From: Undaria pinnatifida
Lineage: Eukaryota; Sar; Phaeophyceae; Laminariales; Alariaceae
Direction of reading: 5' to 3'
Length of the DNA: 64,000 nt
Assembly: GCA_012845835.1 (NCBI GenBank)
Contig: JABAKD010000015.1
Coordinates: 5,590,778 to 5,654,777, forward strand
How positions within the stretch are numbered: the first letter of the stretch is position 1; the number at the start of each line of letters is the position of its first letter. Position numbers and translations under genes: made by a program. The notes beneath the pieces were generated by a model. The model saw only the letters and a program-made list of their open reading frames with translations, searched no databases and was not told the DNA's origin. Shown piece after piece: positions 8,405 through 16,975 of the stretch.

Positions 8405-11272
8405 AGGAAACCTCCTCCCGGCGATCCTTACACGAAGATTGCTTTGTAGGCGCTATTATGCCCTAGGAAGTTTGATAGTCAAACAAAACAAAAAAATAAA
8501 CTACAACTTAACAAACCTAAGCCCTAGCTTAAACCGAATCCAAAGCCACCCAAAAATCAAACCCATACCCAAAATCCAAACCCAATCACCCTCCCTCCCT
8601 TCCTCCCTCTCTGGGAATTATTCCGGCTTTCGAAGTACGACGATTGTTGCGTAGACGCAATGATGATCGAGGAAGAAGATCAAAAACCCAAACCAAAACC
8701 CAAGTCACACAAAATCAGACCCTTACCCAAAATTTAAACCGACAAACCCTCCCTCCCTTCGCTCCGTCTGTACGAAATATCCTCTCGGCTATCAAAGCAC
8801 GACGATTATTTCGTTGACGCAATGATGTCCAAGGAGGTCTAACTAAAGCTAGAAAACTAAAAAACTAAACATCTCTATAAACTGTCACAACTGCAACCTA
8901 AACCAAACTAGACCAAGAAGTAAAACACGAACCCAAAACACGATTCCAAAATCTAAGCCAAAGTTCCCTTCCTCCACCCCCCCCCCCCCCCCCCCCTCTC
9001 CCTCCCCCAACCATCACCCCCCCCTCCTCTCCATCCCTCCCAGGAAATCTCCTCCCGGCTATCAAAGTACGACGATTGCTTCGTTGACGCAATGATGTCG
9101 GAGGAGGTAGGGTCCCGCGCCGCCCCTCTCGATGAAGGTGGCTCCATAGGCGAGGGCTTGGTAACGTTCATATCCTTCGCGCTGGCGGGCGCGCTACCCC
9201 TCCTGGTGTACGCGTTTTCTCCGCTGATCCTGGCAGCGGGGGGTAGGGATGACGGTGGGGTTGACGGTGAGGGTGGCGAAATGCCTCCATCTTCGTCGGG
9301 ATGGCTGTTCTTGTGGGCGTGTCTGGTGACTTCGGTCGCGCTGTTCGCCATCGGGATCATCAAGGTACTTGGTTGTGCATGTGTTACGTAGGCGTTTTTT
9401 TTTGCGTTCGTACGAATTGTCTTGTGTTTTTCTCGGGCAGTTTTTGCTGTTTTTCTTGGGAGTTTTTTTTTGGCGCTTTTTGTGTTTTCTTGGGTTAGTG
9501 GTGGTGGTGGTGGTGGGAAAATGCCTCCATCGTCCGCGGGGTGACCGTTCTTGTGGGCGTGTCTGGTGACATCGGCCGCGATGTTCGTCATCGGGGTCGC
9601 CAAGGTAATTATTTGCTGTATAGTGTATGTGGGGGTAGGGTTTGCAGTGGCGATGGAGGTGGCTGAAACGCCTCCATTTTCGGCGGGGTTGACTGTTCTT
9701 GTGCGGCGTGTTTGATGCCTTCGGCCGCGCTCTTCAGCATGAGGATTTTCAAGGTAATATTGTGTGGTATGTGGGCGGTATGTAGGCGTTTTTTAGTCGT
9801 TGCTTATTTTGCTGTGTTTTGTTTTGTGGTTGTCGTGTAAGTTCCTTTGGGGGAATATTTGCGTTCATCGGCCGTGCTGTTGACTGTAAGGGTCGTCATA
9901 GTAATTTTCTTTGTTTTGTTGTGCGTATAGAGAGACTGTATCATAGACCCGCATAGACTGCAGTTTTTTTTTTTTTTTCTTGTTCCTTGCGTTTGTTGCG
10001 GGGAGTTTTGGTGTTTCAAGTTTTTTTTTATGTTTTTTTTGTGTACGAATAACCAGTTAGTTTAGGTGTTTTTGTTCTGTGTTTTTCTGTGTTTCTTGCG
10101 TTCCTCGTGTTTGTGTGTGCGGGGATGGAAGGCTAAACTCGTTCGATACAATATCGAATTTCTGATATTCCGATACTGCTGTAGCCGACCAGGTGTATTA
10201 GTACCGGTCGCCCCGGTGGCGTATCAGGTTATCCTCGAGCCTGGTATAGGCCAGTTTCGTGAGTTCGAGCCCCGCCGAGTGCATACTCGTATAAATTCGT
10301 TGGTACGTTTTCTTGTGGACAAATTGACTTGCGGAAAGCGCGAGAGCGTGAGTTAGCAACATTCGATGAACAATCGACGAGCAGTGGGATTGCTGAACCC
10401 TATGCGCGACAAAAATTGAAGGCAAGAACCGGGGAGGAGAAGAGATGGCACCTGTGACCACGGCTTGTCCAGAAGCTGGAAAGTGAAAGTGTGCTAAAAA
10501 AAAAAAAAAAAAAAAAAATGTAATCTAGTTTGTCATCTGACACTGTGAGGCAATGAGTGACAACAAACAAAACATGACGAAAGCACAGCAGCCGGAACTT
10601 TCCAAAAGTCGGACACACCCGATCCCTATTGATGATCTGTGCCTTTCAAGGCAGACAGATCCCTGGTGTACATGATCTGCCTGACCTATAGATCATGATG
10701 CCTGGTGGGAGCCGTGTGATCTGCATAACCTAGCCCATGTTTCCTGGGTTGATCTGTACTACACAAATCCCGCAAAACACATACCTGGTACATCATAACG
10801 ACATATTTAGGAGCTATATGATCTATATGATCTATAAGTTCTATATGATCTACATGAGCTATATAATCTATATGATCTAGATCATGATCTATGTGACTTA
10901 TATTATCTGTATGATCTGTCAGATGTGTGAATCGTTTTAGGTTTTTTCACTGGTCAGATCATTTTTCGCGGATCGGATCGGGTGAGGGTTACCCGACCCG
11001 ACCCGACCCGGCTCGACCCGCGATTTCTTTAACACGCTTCTGAACTGACCCACGGGCCCAATCTTTACCCGTGAATAGAAAGCCCTTCAACTTTCGATAC
11101 GATATTCAACACCTTTTTTTCGCCCCGAATTATCGCTTGTGTGCAGGCGACTTTCGTGGCTCGCGCCTGGCTAGGGTCCGGAGTAGAAACTCTGGTGCTC
11201 GGGGGCTGCTGCGCGGGGCTCGCCTACGAGATCGGGACTGTCGTTGCGAGCTGTGTGAAAGTCATGGATTGA
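4129..11272 (+). CDS. VIT1/CCC1-family vacuolar iron/manganese transporter, five exons
   Basis: Joined exons 4129-4255, 5385-5548, 6478-6540, 9044-9364 and 11147-11272 give 801 nt (266 aa plus TGA), a usual size for this family. Phases match at all four GT-AG introns. TM1 (about residues 21-43) carries the family DGVLTSFAVVAGA motif with Asp29; TM2 (48-72) carries IVADGLSMGLGEYLS with Met66. Residues 82-140 form the Glu/Met-rich cytosolic metal-binding helices (EVERKRQEW, EDAQE, FVDAMMSEE). TM3-5 follow at about 156-176, 206-224 and 238-256. By family knowledge it moves Fe2+ or Mn2+ from cytosol into a vacuole, probably by proton antiport; the metal cannot be told from sequence. A Gly/Asp-rich loop (about 184-203) between TM3 and TM4 is unusual. 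The start is the first ATG in frame. Family assignment is secure. Confidence 0.93.
4256..5384 (+). other. VIT intron 1 with tandem duplications
   Basis: The intron is 1129 nt. At about 4640-4745 a roughly 48 bp unit ('gtcgcacaagcagtgttttc') is repeated in tandem. At about 5010-5173 and 5174-5340 a pyrimidine-rich unit of about 165 bp ('gagaccggtaaaaggcgccc' near its start) is repeated twice. The second copy runs into the functional acceptor TTTTAG at 5384, so the acceptor's polypyrimidine tract is itself duplicated. Confidence 0.75.
5385..5548 (+). CDS. VIT exon 2 (TM2 and start of metal-binding domain)
   Basis: Completes codon 43 and encodes residues 44-97. It contains the diagnostic ADGLSMGLGEYLS motif and the EVERKRQEW segment that begins the cytosolic metal-binding domain. 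The donor is ACAG/GTCGGT. A decayed copy of its 3' edge lies downstream at 5858-5917. Confidence 0.92.
5549..6477 (+). repeat. VIT intron 2: G-rich minisatellite and pyrimidine tract
   Basis: From about 5556 to 5935 the intron is a G-rich minisatellite whose units contain 'ggttggatgggtgggg' and 'attggataggtttgggg'. It is broken by a decayed copy of exon 2's 3' edge at 5858-5917. A segment at about 5945-6030 ('catagaccctcgcatc') is a dispersed repeat also present near 43675. From about 6190 to 6415 there is an uninterrupted C/T-rich tract before the acceptor TTCCAG at 6477. Confidence 0.8.
5858..5917 (+). pseudogene. Decayed copy of VIT exon 2 3' edge
   Basis: The block matches 5484-5548 closely ('catgaacgattacatggagg' is identical) and ends in the same CAGACAG followed by GT, so even the donor site was copied (GTTAGG against GTCGGT). 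Substitutions and a small deletion in the middle (CGGAAGCGACAA changed to TGGGAACTACC) alter the encoded helix. No acceptor is evident just upstream. It reads as a duplicated, decayed splice junction inside the intron. Confidence 0.85.
6478..6540 (+). CDS. VIT exon 3 (metal-binding helix)
   Basis: A 63 nt phase-0 exon encoding GEMETMITMYMRRGMSHEDAQ in part, residues 98-118. It aligns with the VIT cytosolic helix that supplies Glu and Met ligands. The acceptor is TTCCAG and the donor TCAG/GTACTT. It is short but fits the family alignment without a gap, which supports it. Confidence 0.85.
6828..6916 (+). mobile_element. MITE-2 copy (TTAA-flanked, 89 bp)
   Basis: Begins and ends with TTAA, with short inverted ends (ttaacgc... 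and ...aaggggttaa) and the shared core 'acttgaagttagtattggg'. It is non-coding. Related copies are at 20938, 28465, 46050, 59106 and 63742. Confidence 0.7.
7168..7437 (-). mobile_element. MITE-1 copy, reverse orientation
   Basis: The left edge 'gcgcgctacgatagag' and right edge 'acctctatcgtaacata' are the terminal inverted repeats. Inside are the family words 'ttaaagagccccgtcattca' and 'aaggtatacc'. It is about 270 bp with no ORF. Confidence 0.75.
7571..7775 (+). mobile_element. SINE-B, near full-length, A-tailed
   Basis: Retroelement copy starting near 'gctggggttgtaacgagg', with the core 'gcaactgagttaaatcgaca', the 3' word 'aagctttatttttccccatc' and an A14-A15 tail at about 7760-7774. Other copies are at 28763 (5' truncated), 35198, 62756 and, on the minus strand, 19305 and 49905. 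The A tail, variable 5' truncation and target duplications elsewhere indicate L1-type retrotransposition. No clear RNA polymerase III box pair was found. Confidence 0.75.
7780..8220 (+). repeat. Minisatellite, ~18-19 bp ATTACGGTATCGTAATC units
   Basis: About 20 imperfect units of the type 'attacggtatcgtaatcat' follow the SINE-B A tail directly. Unit identity falls toward 8220, which suggests growth from the 5' side. No coding content. Confidence 0.8.
8404..8470 (+). pseudogene. Decayed VIT exon 4 5' edge, copy a
   Basis: Aligns with 9044-9110. It keeps an AG directly before GAAAC and a long C run as polypyrimidine tract. In the exon 4 frame it reads ETSSRRSLHEDCFVGAIMP and then TAG, so it cannot replace the real exon start. 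Confidence 0.8.
8614..8678 (+). pseudogene. Decayed VIT exon 4 5' edge, copy b
   Basis: Aligns with 9046-9110 and keeps the words 'cgaagtacgacgattgttgc' and 'gacgcaatgatg'. The acceptor AG is lost (CTGG before the match). The frame is still open and reads ELFRLSKYDDCCVDAMM, then diverges. Confidence 0.85.
8774..8839 (+). pseudogene. Decayed VIT exon 4 5' edge, copy c
   Basis: The best-preserved copy. It reads EISSRLSKHDDYFVDAMMSK in the exon 4 frame with two to three changes, then EV and a TAA stop. The acceptor AG is replaced by TAC. The flanking C/T tract and the A/C-rich spacer are copied too, so the duplicated unit was intron plus exon edge. Confidence 0.88.
9044..9364 (+). CDS. VIT exon 4 (metal-binding helix, TM3, TM4)
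   Basis: Encodes residues 119-225: EISSRLSKYDDCFVDAMMSE with the paired Met135-Met136 and following Glu pair, then TM3 (GLVTFISFALAGALPLLVYAF in part), a Gly/Asp-rich loop and TM4 ending AIGIIK. The acceptor is CCCAG/GAA and the donor CAAG/GTACTT, both phase 0. Decayed copies of both its edges lie in the flanking introns. Confidence 0.92.
9513..9604 (+). pseudogene. Decayed VIT exon 4 3' edge, copy 1
   Basis: Aligns with 9272-9364 over about 90 bp ('tcttgtgggcgtgtctggtg' is identical) and ends CCAAG followed by a valid donor GTAATT. A TGG-to-TGA change puts a stop in the exon frame. Shared intronic sequence follows it, so the donor region was copied as well. Confidence 0.88.
9655..9753 (+). 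pseudogene. Decayed VIT exon 4 3' edge, copy 2
   Basis: Same region as copy 1, with single-base insertions and deletions ('ttcttgtgcggcgtgtttga') that break the frame. It still ends CAAG/GTAATA. It lies 149 bp downstream of the end of copy 1. Confidence 0.82.
9846..9901 (+). pseudogene. Decayed VIT exon 4 3' edge, copy 3 (partial)
   Basis: Only the last part is recognisable ('tcatcggccgtgctgttgac', then GTCGTCATAGTAATT in place of ATCAAGGTAATT). It is the most eroded of the three, and decay increases with distance from the real exon. Confidence 0.6.
10205..10518 (+). mobile_element. SINE-A: tRNA-derived SINE, full-length with A tail
   Basis: The head carries a box A-like TGGCGTATCAGG (10217-10228) and a box B-like GTTCGAGCC (10263-10271), spaced as in a tRNA. 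A non-tRNA body follows ('gcagtgggattgctgaaccc', 'cacctgtgaccacggcttgt') and then an A18-A20 tail at about 10498-10518. A reverse copy is at 27875-28221 and a diverged reverse relative at about 18990-19270. It is presumably transcribed by RNA polymerase III and mobilised by an unseen LINE. Confidence 0.82.
10965..11060 (+). repeat. GACCCG-rich dispersed element, copy 1
   Basis: A run of 'acccgacccgacccg' with 'ggctcgacccgcg' and 'ctgacccacgggccca'. The same organisation recurs near 15010-15210, 29850-30060, 54985-55190 and 57385-57575. This copy lies within 90 bp of the acceptor of VIT exon 5. Confidence 0.7.
11147..11272 (+). CDS. VIT exon 5 (TM5 and C terminus)
   Basis: Encodes residues 226-266 and the TGA at 11270-11272. 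ARAWLGSGVETLVLGGCCAG matches the family pattern of a Trp, then GxxE, then the last Gly-rich helix. The acceptor is GTGCAG, phase 0. The C terminus (SCVKVMD) is short, as is usual for the family. Confidence 0.9.
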   Translation, partial: ATFVARAWLGSGVETLVLGGCCAGLAYEIGTVVASCVKVMD

Positions 11273-11759
11273 GGGAGGCGTGAGAGGGGGGGGGGGCTCC
11301 GCGCTTGCTTGACGCTACTGTGGTCAAGTCGGTTGGTGTCCGCGGGGGAAACCAGCCGGTTATATCGAAAGGGCCGTACTTGCGGCGCATAGGCAACGTT
11401 TCGATGTTTGAAATTCGCCGACCACGGCTAGCGATTATTTAGAGGTGAATTCCTGCGGACTCAGAGCTCTATCCATCGGGGTCCTGCAGGGCTGCCTCTG
11501 GCTCGGGGGGAGGGGCGTCCCAAAATATATATTTGGGAGTGCTGTGGTGGGCTTGCCGCCGAAACTTCAGAGAGAGCATTGTTGTGGAATGTGCGGATTT
11601 GTCGCTGAGGGGGCAGGGGGGTCGAGGAGGTTCGGGCGGGGGGGGGGGGGGGGGGGGAGGGAGGGAGGGGTCCAGATGTGCATTGTTCTGGGTATTGTGG
11701 TTGGGTGTGCCGACGAAAATTCCTCGTAAAATTCAGAGGCGTTATTGTAACGGTTATTT
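11273..11759. other. 3' flank of the VIT gene
   Basis: Probably holds the 3' UTR. A poly-G run lies at about 11639-11657. No clear polyadenylation signal was found. Confidence 0.35.
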
Positions 11760-12388
11760 AGTAGGGTATATGCTCTGGGGGTACTTGGGTATATACCCGA
11801 GTACATACCTGAGTAGGGTATATACTCTAGGGGTACCCGGTATATGCTCTGGGGGTGCCCGGGTATATGCTCTGGTGGTACCCCGGTATATGCTATGGGG
11901 GTACCCGGGTATATGCTCTGGGGTACCAGGGTACATACCCGAGTATGATTCAAACAAATGGGGTTGTGCCCGGGTACCCCAGAGTATATAGCTTTGTGTA
12001 TGGAATATACTCTGGGGGTACCCGGATACGTACCCGAGTATGACCCAAACAACTCGGGCTGGTGCCCGGGTTCCCCAGAGTATAAACCTGGTTTCTGTTT
12101 AGTAGGGCATATACTCTGGAGGTACCCGGGTACATACCCGAGTATGACGCAGTCAACTAAGGTTGTACCCGGGTACCCCCGAGTATATACCTGTTTAGTC
12201 GGGTACATACTCAGGGGGTATCTGGTTTCATACCCGAGTACGAACCAAACAACTAGGGTTGGTACCCGGGTACCCCAGAGTATATACCCCTGTAGTAGGG
12301 TATATACTATGGGGGTACCCGAGTACATACCCGAGCATTACCCAATCACATAGGTTTGATACCCGAATAGTGTCGAGTATATCCCCCA
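11760..12388. repeat. Palindromic minisatellite array 1
   Basis: Tandem imperfect units built of two inverted halves: 'tatactctgggggtacccgg' and its complement 'ccgggtaccccagagtatat', separated by a short spacer containing 'ataccc gagtatgac'. Each unit can fold into a stem of about 25 bp. Long ORFs on both strands here (repeating PGTP/VYT) are products of the repeat. A second array of the same family is at 17293-17768. Confidence 0.85.
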
Positions 12389-13200
12389 GTAAGCACACCC
12401 TTCCAATTTTTGTTATTTTTTCGGTCCTGTTGTGAGTATGCCGCCGAAACGCCGCCCTGTAACCGCGCTGGCCGAAAGTCTAAGTACCGTTTGTGTATTA
12501 ATATTAATACCAACTGGTCCTTATATTTCCGTATATATTGGCATGTCAGCGGCAGCATTGCCCCCTCGCATTGTACCGCGTTGGACGAAAATTTAAGAAC
12601 CGTATGCGTTTTAATATGCACACCATACGATCCTTATATTTTCGAACAGAGTGGTATATCAGAAACAGCATAGGCTATGTTGGGGTCAAGGTGTAGTACT
12701 TTAGTGTGTGCAGGGAGCCAGCTTGGACTGGGCGTTCGAGGGGAGGAGGGAAGGAGGGTGGGGGGAGGGGGGGTTAGATGTCAAACCCTTTAGAAAACTG
12801 CAGCCACTTTTTTTGGTGGACAAACTACCTAGAATTAGTGTGGATCATGTCCGCAGTAGTGAAAGGGGTGAGGGCAGAGGTTGGATGTTTGACGCGGGGG
12901 GGGGGGGGGGGGGGGGGGGCTTGGATGTTATGGCGAGAGCTTGGATGTTTAAAGAGGGGGGGGGGGGGGGGGGGAGGGCGATGGAACTTGAATGTTGAAG
13001 CTTGGCTGTTTTGAGGGGAGCTTGGATGCCACGGGGGACGCTCGGGTTTCACAGGGGGAAGTTGGATGTTTATTGGGGGAGCTTGGATGTTGTGAGGGAG
13101 CTTGGTTTTCATTGGGGAAACTTGGATGTTTTTTGGGGAGGTCTTGGGTTTTTGGTAGGGGGGAGCTGGGATGTTTCACCCGGGACAAGCTAGCTGCCCG
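12389..13200. repeat. Intergenic with G-rich GCTTGGATGTT minisatellite
   Basis: About 12400-12700 shows two loosely similar segments ('gtaccgcgttgg...aaaattt'), otherwise nothing. From about 12895 to 13190 short units around 'gagcttggatgtt' alternate with poly-G runs. No gene seen. Confidence 0.6.
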
Positions 13201-15740
13201 AGGAGTGCTACCTTAAGCGGCTGTAAAACGGTCGATGGTCGGCGCGATGAGGGTTGTCTTTCTTGTGCTATTTTTCTCGATCGGGTTTCGTGAACCTGGT
13301 GACGTCCGTGTTGTATGTTTGCCCTAATGGGGAGGCTGTTGGTTTCTTCTGCTTGCTGGCTTGCTTGGGTGCTTGCTTGCTGTTTCTTCTATTTAGCGGG
13401 GAGGTGGGATGGGTGGATGCTTGGCGGGGAGAGGAGAATGGCAAAGAGTTTCCACTCCGCCCAGTGGTGTTTTTTTCCGAGGCTCATGCATTTCGTGTGC
13501 ACAGTTCTCTTGTCAGTTAGCGGCGGCGTGTGTTGAGCTCTGTGCGTCTTTTTCTGTTATTGGTTTTCGTGTTTGTTAAATGCTTTATTGGAAAGGGGGA
13601 ACGCGGCGGCAGCGGTGGTAGTGATGGTGGTATGCCAGCCCGCCGATGCCGCGTTGTTTTCGGCTTGTTTGGTTTTGTTCGGACGACCACTTTTTTCCTC
13701 GCCTCTTCGTGTTTTTTTCTCTGTTTTGTTTTTTGTTTTTGTTTTCCTTTTGCTTTTGTTGAATTTAGGAGCGATAGCGCAGCACGGCCGCGTTATAAAC
13801 CTTTTTGACTTGATTAATTAGCCCCTTCAGAACCGCACCCGCTTTTGTGGAGACAAAACACTATGTGGGACAAGGTTTGGACATCTAAAAGGGTTGATGC
13901 GGAGTGCGGTGTTGTCAGCCGTCTGTTCATCGTGTGAGCGCAAAGCATCAGCATATACGGAGCAGCAGTACTCTGCTTGTGCGTTAAGCGTGTCGTGAAA
14001 CTCCTTGCGTCGTAGTAGCTCGGACGCTTACTTCCTCTAGAACTACACCCGCATGTTTTTGCCACAAAAATGCTCTCGAGTCTAGTGTGGAACACCTTTC
14101 GAACTGCACCCTAATTTTTTGGGGGGAGAAAACTACTTGAGTTTAGTGTTGGACATCCTCTCGAACTTGGATATAGTGTGAGGCAAAATTTTGCAGCAGC
14201 GTAAGGTTGGCGATGTTGCTTGCGGATCCGGCACCCGGAGCTTGTGTGTTTTTTCTAGGCGTTTTGTCCGTGGGGTCGGGTCTGTTGGAAGCACCGTAGT
14301 AGGGCAACAACAAGTTGCCCTTGCTCTATAGGCTGGGTGGCATGTGTCAGCGTTGTACGGGAGATGCTGGGGGGCTGGGGCAGGAGGAGTGGATGGGGGC
14401 AGAGGAGAGACAGGTCGATCCTTGGTTACGTTTTGCTCGTGTATTTTTGTTTTTTTGTTTTCGTTTTGTTGCTGGTTGTGTTTAGTTTTTCTTCTTTTTT
14501 TCTCCATCCGTGGTCCTTTCCACCTTGTTGGTAAGTATGCTGCGGAAGATGTTGAAGCTGCGTGCTGCTGTTGCTGCGTCTGCTGCTCGATGGTTCTGTT
14601 GTTGGTGCTGCTGCTTGGTGGTGATGCTGCTGCTGCGGCTATGGTTGGAGGTGATTTGCTGCTGCTTGTGCCGCTGCTTGCTGTTGGCTGCAGCTTTTGA
14701 CAGTGCTACTTGCTGCTTTTTCTGCTTGCGCTCAACCGTTCAAGTGGAGCCGATGTGCTCGATTTCATCCCCCCCTCCCCCCCCGTATCGGTTGCTCGCG
14801 CGGCGTGAGGCAGCTGGAAAATTCTTTGACGTCTTCAGTTCTGCCCCCGCGTTTTTTTGGGGGGAAAATGCGCTTGAAAATGCTGTGGGAATTTTTGGCA
14901 GTGTGCTAAAGGCTTGAGACTAGGTTAAGACTCAGACTCACCATTTTTATATTTCACTGCACGAGTTTCTTTGGCGACGTATTGCTTGGAATTTGGTGTA
15001 GGAATTTTGCGGGGGTCGGAACAAGTTCTCGCGGGTCAGGTCGGGTCATAGTGACCCATGCCGACCCGTGACGTTTGCAAGCGTCGTGGCCCAATCTGGC
15101 CTGACCCGTGAGATTTCGAACACTTCCTGATCCGCCCCGACTCGACCCGCCAGTTTTTCAAGGCCTCCTGACCCGATCCGCGGGCCGGGTCATGACTCGT
15201 GAAGAAGCGCTCTGGAATCGTGGTATGGGAATTTCGTCGCAGGTTAAGCTACGTACGGGCAGTGAATAAAGGAAACGTTTCGCGCGCGCTCTTTTTTTTT
15301 CTTGTCCCAAGCCACAGACAGCCGTGCGTTGTCTTTTGCATGGGGGCATCGTTTTGCGTTGTCTTGTGTTTTTGTGCGTGGTTTCGTGTTTTGACGTACA
15401 GCAGCAGCACTAGTGGTAGTCATTCGTTCTCTTCCTTTTTTAGAGCAGCGTTTTGTGGGTCTGTTTTCGTCTTTTTACGTAAGCCAGTAGTAATGGTGGT
15501 GGTACTTAGATTGGCCCGGGTCGATAGTTTATTTTGTCCCCCCCCCCCTCCCCTCTCGCTTACGGCTTCCGTGTTGCTACCGCTGCCGCTGCCGTTGGCG
15601 TTGGCGTAGAAGCATGAAGAGACTCGGTATGTTCTACGGTCGATCGTTCTCTTTGCGAGTCGCGCAACATCTTTTTCTTTTTTTCGTGATTTTTAAAGAA
15701 TGCTTTCTTTTCAGTGTTTTTCTGCACCTCATTCTCTGGT
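13201..15740. other. Intergenic, T/G-rich, no gene seen
   Basis: Several short ORFs are Leu/Val/Cys-rich by composition and show no motif. MITE-2-like fragments (words such as 'actacttgagtttagtgttgg') occur near 13813, 14030-14170 and 14812-14900. A GACCCG-rich element lies at about 15010-15210. Confidence 0.5.
15010..15210 (+). repeat. GACCCG-rich dispersed element, copy 2
   Basis: Contains 'gggtcaggtcgggtcat', 'gtgagatttcgaacacttcc' and 'gggccgggtcatgactcgtg' in the same order as the copies at 54985 and 57385. About 200 bp, no ORF. Confidence 0.75.
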
Positions 15741-16445
15741 TTATTCGGATCCGGATGCTGATTCAGATTATATTTATAATGCTGCTTTGATCGTGAATCT
15801 GATCCTGACGTTGATTCGGAATATATGTGTGATGCTGCTTCCCTTGTGGTTCTAGTTTCGATTGTGATTCGGTTTATGGTGCCGATTCGGATTCTAAATA
15901 GTTCGGACTAGGGTTCTTCTGATTCTGATTGTGATACGATGCTGATGCTGTTTCGGAATACGTTTTTTGTTTGGATTCGGATTGTAGTATTATTCGGATC
16001 ATTGTGCGGATGCTGATTAGGACGCTGATTTGGGTTCTTCTTTGTTCGGTTTCGGATTGAGAGTATGCCTCTCCTTCTTTTGCGGATTCTGTGATTTCTG
16101 ACACGATTCTGGTTCGGATCCTGGTTCAGGTTTTGCCTTGAATGCTGGTTCGGATTGTATTTCGGAGTTTAATTGTTTTGAAGGCCTGATTCGGAATCTG
16201 ATTATTCTGATTGTTACGCCGATGCTGATTTGGATTATGTGTTGTATTCGGATTCTGGTTCGGATCCTTCCTATTCGGATTATGCTGTTGATTCGGATTG
16301 CATTTTCTCAATTGGATTGGTATACTGATATGGGCAAGGCTTTGGATTGTCCTTCTGATTCGGATCATCCTTTTGTTTCGGATTGTATTTCGGGTTCGGA
16401 TTCGGATTCTGGTTCGGTTTTTCGAGCTCGGATTCTTCCTCACGC
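15740..16445 (+). repeat. Degenerate GATTCGGAT(T/C)CTG repeat tract
   Basis: About 700 bp of imperfect hexamer-based repeats ('gattcggattctggttcgga'). ORFs here on either strand (IRIRI or NPNQN type) follow the repeat. Confidence 0.75.
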
Positions 16446-16629
16446 CCTATCCCTCCTTCGGGGTCAAATTATGTATGTTGGATGGGGTTTGGGAGATGAC
16501 TGTTGACCAGCCATAGTGACGACGGAACAGCGCGTGAACCCACGTGTTGACCATTTTATAACTGCATCCACTACCTTCGGCACCAATTACTTAGATTTAG
16601 TGTGGGATAGTTTTTGCAGTTCTTTATGG
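16446..16629. other. Intergenic spacer with a MITE-2-like fragment
   Basis: Contains the words 'caccaattacttagatttag' and 'tgtgggatag', which resemble the 3' half of MITE-2. Nothing else recognised. Confidence 0.35.
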
Positions 16630-16975
16630 TTAAGCCGTGACAACCCGTGGGAACCCGCGTGCGAAGCCGTGGGAAGCCGCCCGCGAAGCCGTGGGAAGCC
16701 GCCCGCGAAGCCGTGGAAAGCCGCGTGCGGAGCCGTGGAAAGCCGCGTGCGGAGCCGAGGAAACCCGCACGCGGAGTCGTGAGACACCGCGGAAAACCGT
16801 GCGAAGCCGTTGGAAGCCGTGATAAGTCACGTGTGGAGCTGTGGGAATCCGCGGGACGGGCAATCGCGGGAACTCGTGCGCGAAGAGGCGTGCGCGAAGA
16901 CGTGGGGAGCCGCGTGTGAAGCCTTAGGAAGTCGCGTGCGAACCCGTGAGAACCCGCGTGTGACGCTGCGGTTTT
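16630..16975 (+). repeat. Minisatellite, ~17 bp GAAGCCG(T/C)GGGAAGCCGC units
   Basis: About 18 imperfect units such as 'gcgaagccgtgggaagccg'. It yields overlapping ORFs in several frames on both strands, which is a composition effect. Confidence 0.8.

Larger units (their letters stand above)
6541..9043 (+). other. VIT intron 3 (2.5 kb) packed with repeats
   Basis: Contents in order: MITE-2 (6828-6916), a minus-strand MITE-1 (about 7168-7437), SINE-B (about 7571-7775), a TCGTAATC/ATTACGGTA minisatellite (about 7780-8220), then three decayed copies of the 5' edge of exon 4 (8404-8470, 8614-8678, 8774-8839). The copies are separated by A/C-rich spacers and C-rich tracts. The true acceptor CCCAG is at 9043. 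Confidence 0.8.
9365..11146 (+). other. VIT intron 4 with exon-edge copies, SINE-A and a GACCCG element
   Basis: The intron is 1782 nt. It holds three decayed copies of the exon 4 3' edge (about 9513-9604, 9655-9753, 9860-9901) and a tRNA-derived SINE-A (10205-10518). It also has a run of AT-rich 'tatgatctata' repeats (about 10790-10930) and a GACCCG-rich dispersed element (about 10965-11060). The acceptor is GTGCAG at 11146. Confidence 0.8.

Noticed and set aside
10205-10290. Possible genuine tRNA gene
   Set aside because: A and B boxes are present, but I could not draw acceptor or anticodon stems. The segment is joined to a body and A tail and repeats elsewhere, so it is a SINE head.
11567-12328. 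253-aa minus-strand ORF with PGTP/VYT repeats
   Set aside because: Translation of the palindromic minisatellite, open on both strands.
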